From Opisthorchis felineus (Eukaryota > Platyhelminthes > Trematoda > Opisthorchiida > Opisthorchiidae), in assembly GCA_004794785.1 (NCBI GenBank), contig SJOL01008481.1, positions 124,001 through 188,000 on the forward strand: 64,000 bases of DNA. The letters run 5' to 3'. The position numbers were made by a program, and so were the translations under genes. Positions 59,840 to 64,000 of the stretch are shown in pieces. The notes beneath the pieces are model-generated. The model did not search any database, was not told the DNA's origin, and saw only the letters and a list, made by a program, of their open reading frames with translations. Position 1 is the stretch's first letter; each line of letters begins with the position of its first letter.

Positions 59840-62335
59840 ATTCGGCAAACAAACCATAAATTAGTCAACATCATAAGAGTTGCACTAACAAGGCTTGCGA
59901 TTTTTGTAAGCGTTACTTGAATTAAACGTGCACCTGGTTGGTTCCCATTTCATTGTAAAGAAGTGCAACCGAAACCACCCGAGTAACTCACATGATGTAA
60001 TATTTGAAACGTGCAATCCATTTTGCGCTCACCTGACAACACACGTACCCAAGGAAGCCTCATAGATTGAGGATACCTCAAGTTTTGTGGCTAACTCAGA
60101 ATGGCATACTCCAGGATGTGGACGCAATTCGACGTAGCGGAAGGAAAGAAAGAGTGTTGTGAAATGTTTGAATGCGACTGGTGCACTTCGCTTTCTAGCA
60201 TGTATTCCACGTAACCCTCTTTGTGCTTGCCTGGAGACAGTGAACAATATGAGTTAGACGGATTTTAGGGGTGTCCCTCCCGATTGTCTGAGTGGGTGTC
60301 TAAAATATAAAGGCTTCGAATATTTATTGTGCACAAGCCCCAGGTTCCAACACCGTCACCATCTTTTTCTTCATTGTACTATAAGGCTGTATGTAAAGAA
60401 AATGACGTCGCTTTGTGTCAGGGAGCCATCAGATTTATCATCTTGTGTGGCTGTCAGCGAGGATGATGATAATGACCAGCTACGTAGAGTGATATTTATG
60501 ATGAAATCGAAAACGAGATGGTAGGACAGCTCAGATGCCTTCACAGAAAGCATAATTGTACACCCTAATTTTTGGCAACGGTTGGACATGTTTTGTTGCT
60601 GCTTAGTGTCCGCTTACACGTGCCTTTGTACAGGAGAAGCGCTTTGGAAATTGGTGAGCTTGAATATTGCCTTTGTGTTGTAGATGCAATTCGAAGCGCA
60701 ATTTGCGCGTAAAAGTCGCAAAGAAGAACGTGAAGCAGGTACACCATTTTCACTTATATATCGCCATTATTGTGTACTTTTTTTCGCCACCAGCCAATGC
60801 AAACAGGATTACGCAAAAAATGCAGCTTACTATGGCACTTCACCCATACAGCAAATTTATCGGCTGGTTTTCCTTGCTCAAAATACTACCGACTGCGCCA
60901 CAGTTAATCAATGCTAGAATAAAAAACAAATTCAACTTAAAATTGCTTTGAGATCCTTCAATTTGGCGGCCTCACTCTCTATAATGCGGTTGTTCCATTC
61001 CCCATAGCTGGACGGGCAACACGTAATTCATCCAAAATATTTCCTCCACCCACTGATGTAACCCATCGCATTCAGTGCCCATGCTATATGACTAACAGAA
61101 ACTCGGTCAGGTTAGATTACCCCGAATCCCTCCGAAAACACCGTTTGCACTGTTTGCACTCTAACTGTTTCACACCCAGCAGTTGATGTGATCTCTGATG
61201 TGCATAACCAACGTTATCACAATATCAAGGGATTCAAAAGCACCGCCAAAAATCCACGGTAAATCTTGATCAGTGAATTGCACGATGACCGGAATAGCTG
61301 AATTCCAAAATAGTCCGTTAAGAGTGTTCCGTCAAATATCCACGAGCACATGATCAATCGAAAGAAGCATACAACAATACAGTTAACGGTTGCTTTGCCC
61401 ACCGACTGGGGCAAATATTTATGTGCAGTCCTTGAAATCTGAATACGCATAAGGGTTTGAAAAGTACATTTGCACAGATGTCACTCCTCATTTCCGTGTG
61501 CAGCATAAGCAGACACCAAAACTCATCCCCCACTGTCATGCACCAAGAACAACGACCCCGAAGTTTTTTCCATCCACTGATTAGGAAATGGATTTTGAAG
61601 GATGTAATCTACATGCCATAATTAGGGTATTAAGTTATCGTCAGCTAACTATCAGCCATCTAAAGCTGGAAAATGGAAAAAATGATGACATGGGATACTT
61701 GTTGATTGCGGAATAATGGAATGGCGGGTCATTGCTCGAAGACGTCTCTGGGGAGAGGTTCTTGATTTCTTCTCCAGCAATTCATTCCACGGTCGAAGTG
61801 GTGCATTCTCTGATGTTCCATGTTTTCTGGGGTCGTAGGGACGCATATAGATGTTCAAACAATCAAACCGAGACGTAACCAATCAGGTAAAAATTACGTT
61901 TGCTAATACAGTCATCTATTCATTGGAGGAAACGTCAAAGAGGCTTCAGTTCGTATAACCAATACGTCTATTTTTCCGCGGGATGAAAGAATCTACCAGA
62001 ATCGGTCACCAGCTCCATAGGCTGGTGGTAAAAACCCGGTGTTCTGGTGAAGTATGGAGGTATGCATGCAACTCAGCAATCTTTTGGAAGAGTTTTACTC
62101 TGAATGGCGGTTCAACAAAAATCTTCAGTTCCACATTTAGCAGACCCTCAAGCACTCAGACTCATGCACTCACCTGAGGCTTCTTAGTTTCAAATTGCAC
62201 ACCTTTAACTTAACCGAAGTTTTTTGTCATGGAAAATTAAAACTCGATTTTGAAAATGGATGAAATCTACAGGGCTTTTGTAAGAAATCAATAGGTTTGG
62301 TGAGGTACTTTTGTTTGAAGCATTTCAAGCTGCAC
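59840..62335. other. No gene recognised; one weak promoter-like site
   Basis: TATAAAG at about 60308 precedes a 41-codon frame from an ATG at 60402 (MTSLCVREPSDLSSC, then an acidic run). There is no donor or other support, so it is not called as a gene. Confidence 0.35.
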
Positions 62336-62338
62336 CAG

Positions 62339-62535
62339 GCCGAATTTCGTGTACACCTTCCGCAAAGCAGATGAAACATCCTAGTGCTGATGAAACGACG
62401 TCGAGGGTCAGTGACGCGTTGGTAGACGTCCGTAAATTTGAAACTTACGAGCGATTCAAGCGAGGCAGTCGGAAGAGTGGTATTTTTTTATGGTCGAGAA
62501 TTAAAACCTTCATTCCAAAGACCGCGGTGATCCTC
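62339..62535 (+). CDS. Candidate exon, unknown product
   Basis: A CACCAG acceptor with a weak tract and a CTC before GTAAGT donor bound 197 bases. The open frame reads RISCTPSAKQMKHPSADETT, then LVDVRKFETYERFKRGSRKS and IKTFIPKTAVIL. It is basic and protein-like, entering with two bases and leaving in phase 0. No family is recognised and no partner exon was found. Confidence 0.3.
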
Positions 62536-62539
62536 GTAA

Positions 62540-64000
62540 GTGTACCCAGAGATGTCGCCGTGGCGTTTGCTGCGGTAGGTCTGGTTGCAGTCCTTTAGCC
62601 ATCCTGGTATGGTCGAAAGCGTGGAATGTATTTCAGCTCAGCAAAGGCTCTAGGGTCATAGCAGCATGCAATTCCGACCTATACAGCAAAAGTTATTAGC
62701 TCCAATATTACTCACCTAAAACAATTTCTGCAGTCCGAAGCATCAACGTATATTCATTAGGCGCGCTAAAAGAGAGAAGTTCGGTGTATGTGCGAAATAA
62801 CTACGTGACTAAACGACTTACGTTGTATTCAACCAGCAACAAATAGCTACAAACGCGATGTTCGGGAATTCCGCCGATATGCATCGGCCAGATTATAAAT
62901 GAGCGTGGCCGTTGACGCAGTAGATAAATTGGTGCTCAGCACCTTCGCTACAACATATTTAGTTAGAACTTATTACCGCACCCTGGATGACGGAGGCTCA
63001 CACTTCCTCAGAGCGCATTACGTATTAAATCCACCGCATTTCAGGCATGGGATGATGGGGCGTCTGTCAATACTGTACTGGTTTATTTGATGATTGTGAC
63101 CTAAAGTGTAGGGAGTCCCCACATATGATTCAACCTATTGGCAATGGCGCAGCCTCGCGGGCATCCGATAAGTGTGTGCCGGTGAACTGATAAAAGTAAC
63201 GGTGCATGCAGTTCATAGTAAGACTTGTGCGAAGTGAAAGTAAAAATAACACAATAGACGGTGAACTCTGTCGACAGGTAAACAGAGTAGCCAGTGTGCA
63301 CGGTCCATTAGGCTTAGTTGAAATGGTTCCGTGCATAATATAATTTATTACGCCATCTGTTGCAGCACATTTTCTCATGTAGATACATTAATTTGCGATA
63401 TCCGTTTCAGCCGTTTGCCTATCAACGGCAAGAATGACATGCGAATCCAGCTTATGGTACAACACTGTTACGTCATTCGATCGATAGATTTATCTCCCAC
63501 TGATAAAAGATGTCATTCATAGGCATTACAACTGACCTGGCCCATCCCCATCATCCAATGAGCACTGAACCTCTGTCCCATGTAGCAGGTGACAAAGTGG
63601 GGGATTCGCAATTTTGACCAAAACATTCCAACGACAACCGGTGGTCATTTAGAGCAGTGTAGCGTGTACCCGCGCATACAGTTATTCTTCGTCCCATGAA
63701 CTCATCTTGAGCACTTCAAGTAAATCACGGCTTCTGGATTATTGGTCGGTAGCAAGACGGTTGTGCATATCAACTGAGTGTCACTGTACAGCCTTTTTGA
63801 GGGGAGTAAGTCGACCCATCTATGGACATTCTGTAGTGTGTTTTTCATCATTCCTACATATACTGTGCGATTGTCGGTGGGATATTAAAGTGGTAAATCG
63901 TAAGGGATTACTGATTTTTGAATTTGTTAACGGAAGAAGAAAAAATGGTGTCTTTAATAATTATTTATTAATTTTTTAAGCTAAATCAGTCAGCAGTTGA
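62540..64000. other. No gene recognised
   Basis: Only short overlapping frames, with nothing I can support up to the end of the window. Confidence 0.4.

Overview
This window looks like a eukaryotic, intron-bearing, AT-leaning genome, most likely from a flatworm and probably a digenean fluke. The grounds are single-exon clusters of C2H2 fingers entered through normal 3' splice sites, a BTB-BACK-Kelch gene split over several small exons, GTAAGT/GTGAGT donors, AATAAA poly(A) signals, and decayed non-LTR reverse transcriptase of the type common in flukes. Nothing supports a bacterial or organellar origin: there are no operons, no long ORFs and no rRNA. The taxon is inferred from family resemblance; no search was run. 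Most of the sequence is non-coding, and most open frames are no longer than chance allows at this length.

The main system is a dispersed family of five-finger C2H2 zinc-finger genes. Two copies are intact over the finger exon: minus strand 18687-19345 and plus strand 50626-51323. Four are pseudogenes: minus 8935-9517, 24735-25337 and 30120-30714, and plus 56437-57010. Four of the loci share a splice acceptor followed by an acidic leader and then the fingers. Two loci (18.5-19.4 kb and 56.3-57.2 kb) form an inverted duplication that includes the intron end and the 3'UTR with its poly(A) signal. Three decayed loci lie inside larger direct duplications (about 7.0-10.6, 23.6-26.2 and 30.1-31.3 kb).

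A Kelch-like (KLHL) gene lies on the minus strand at 36.6-39.9 kb, in the order BTB end, BACK, Kelch blades. It carries two in-frame TGA codons at family-conserved positions and a frameshift, so it is probably a pseudogene, although its last two visible Kelch exons look intact. One of its Kelch exons recurs, broken, near both ends of the window (270-595 minus and 59420-59835 plus).

At 46.75-47.28 kb on the plus strand, a TATA box is followed by a short signal-peptide exon with a consensus donor. A possible second exon would complete a secreted peptide of about 69 residues. This is the best candidate for something new. Other single-exon candidates (17.7, 42.4, 43.2, 49.6, 50.2 and 62.4 kb) have splice signals but no recognised family. 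The rest holds reverse transcriptase remnants (16.5 and 32 kb), four families of dispersed repeats, a few microsatellites, and long stretches where I see nothing.
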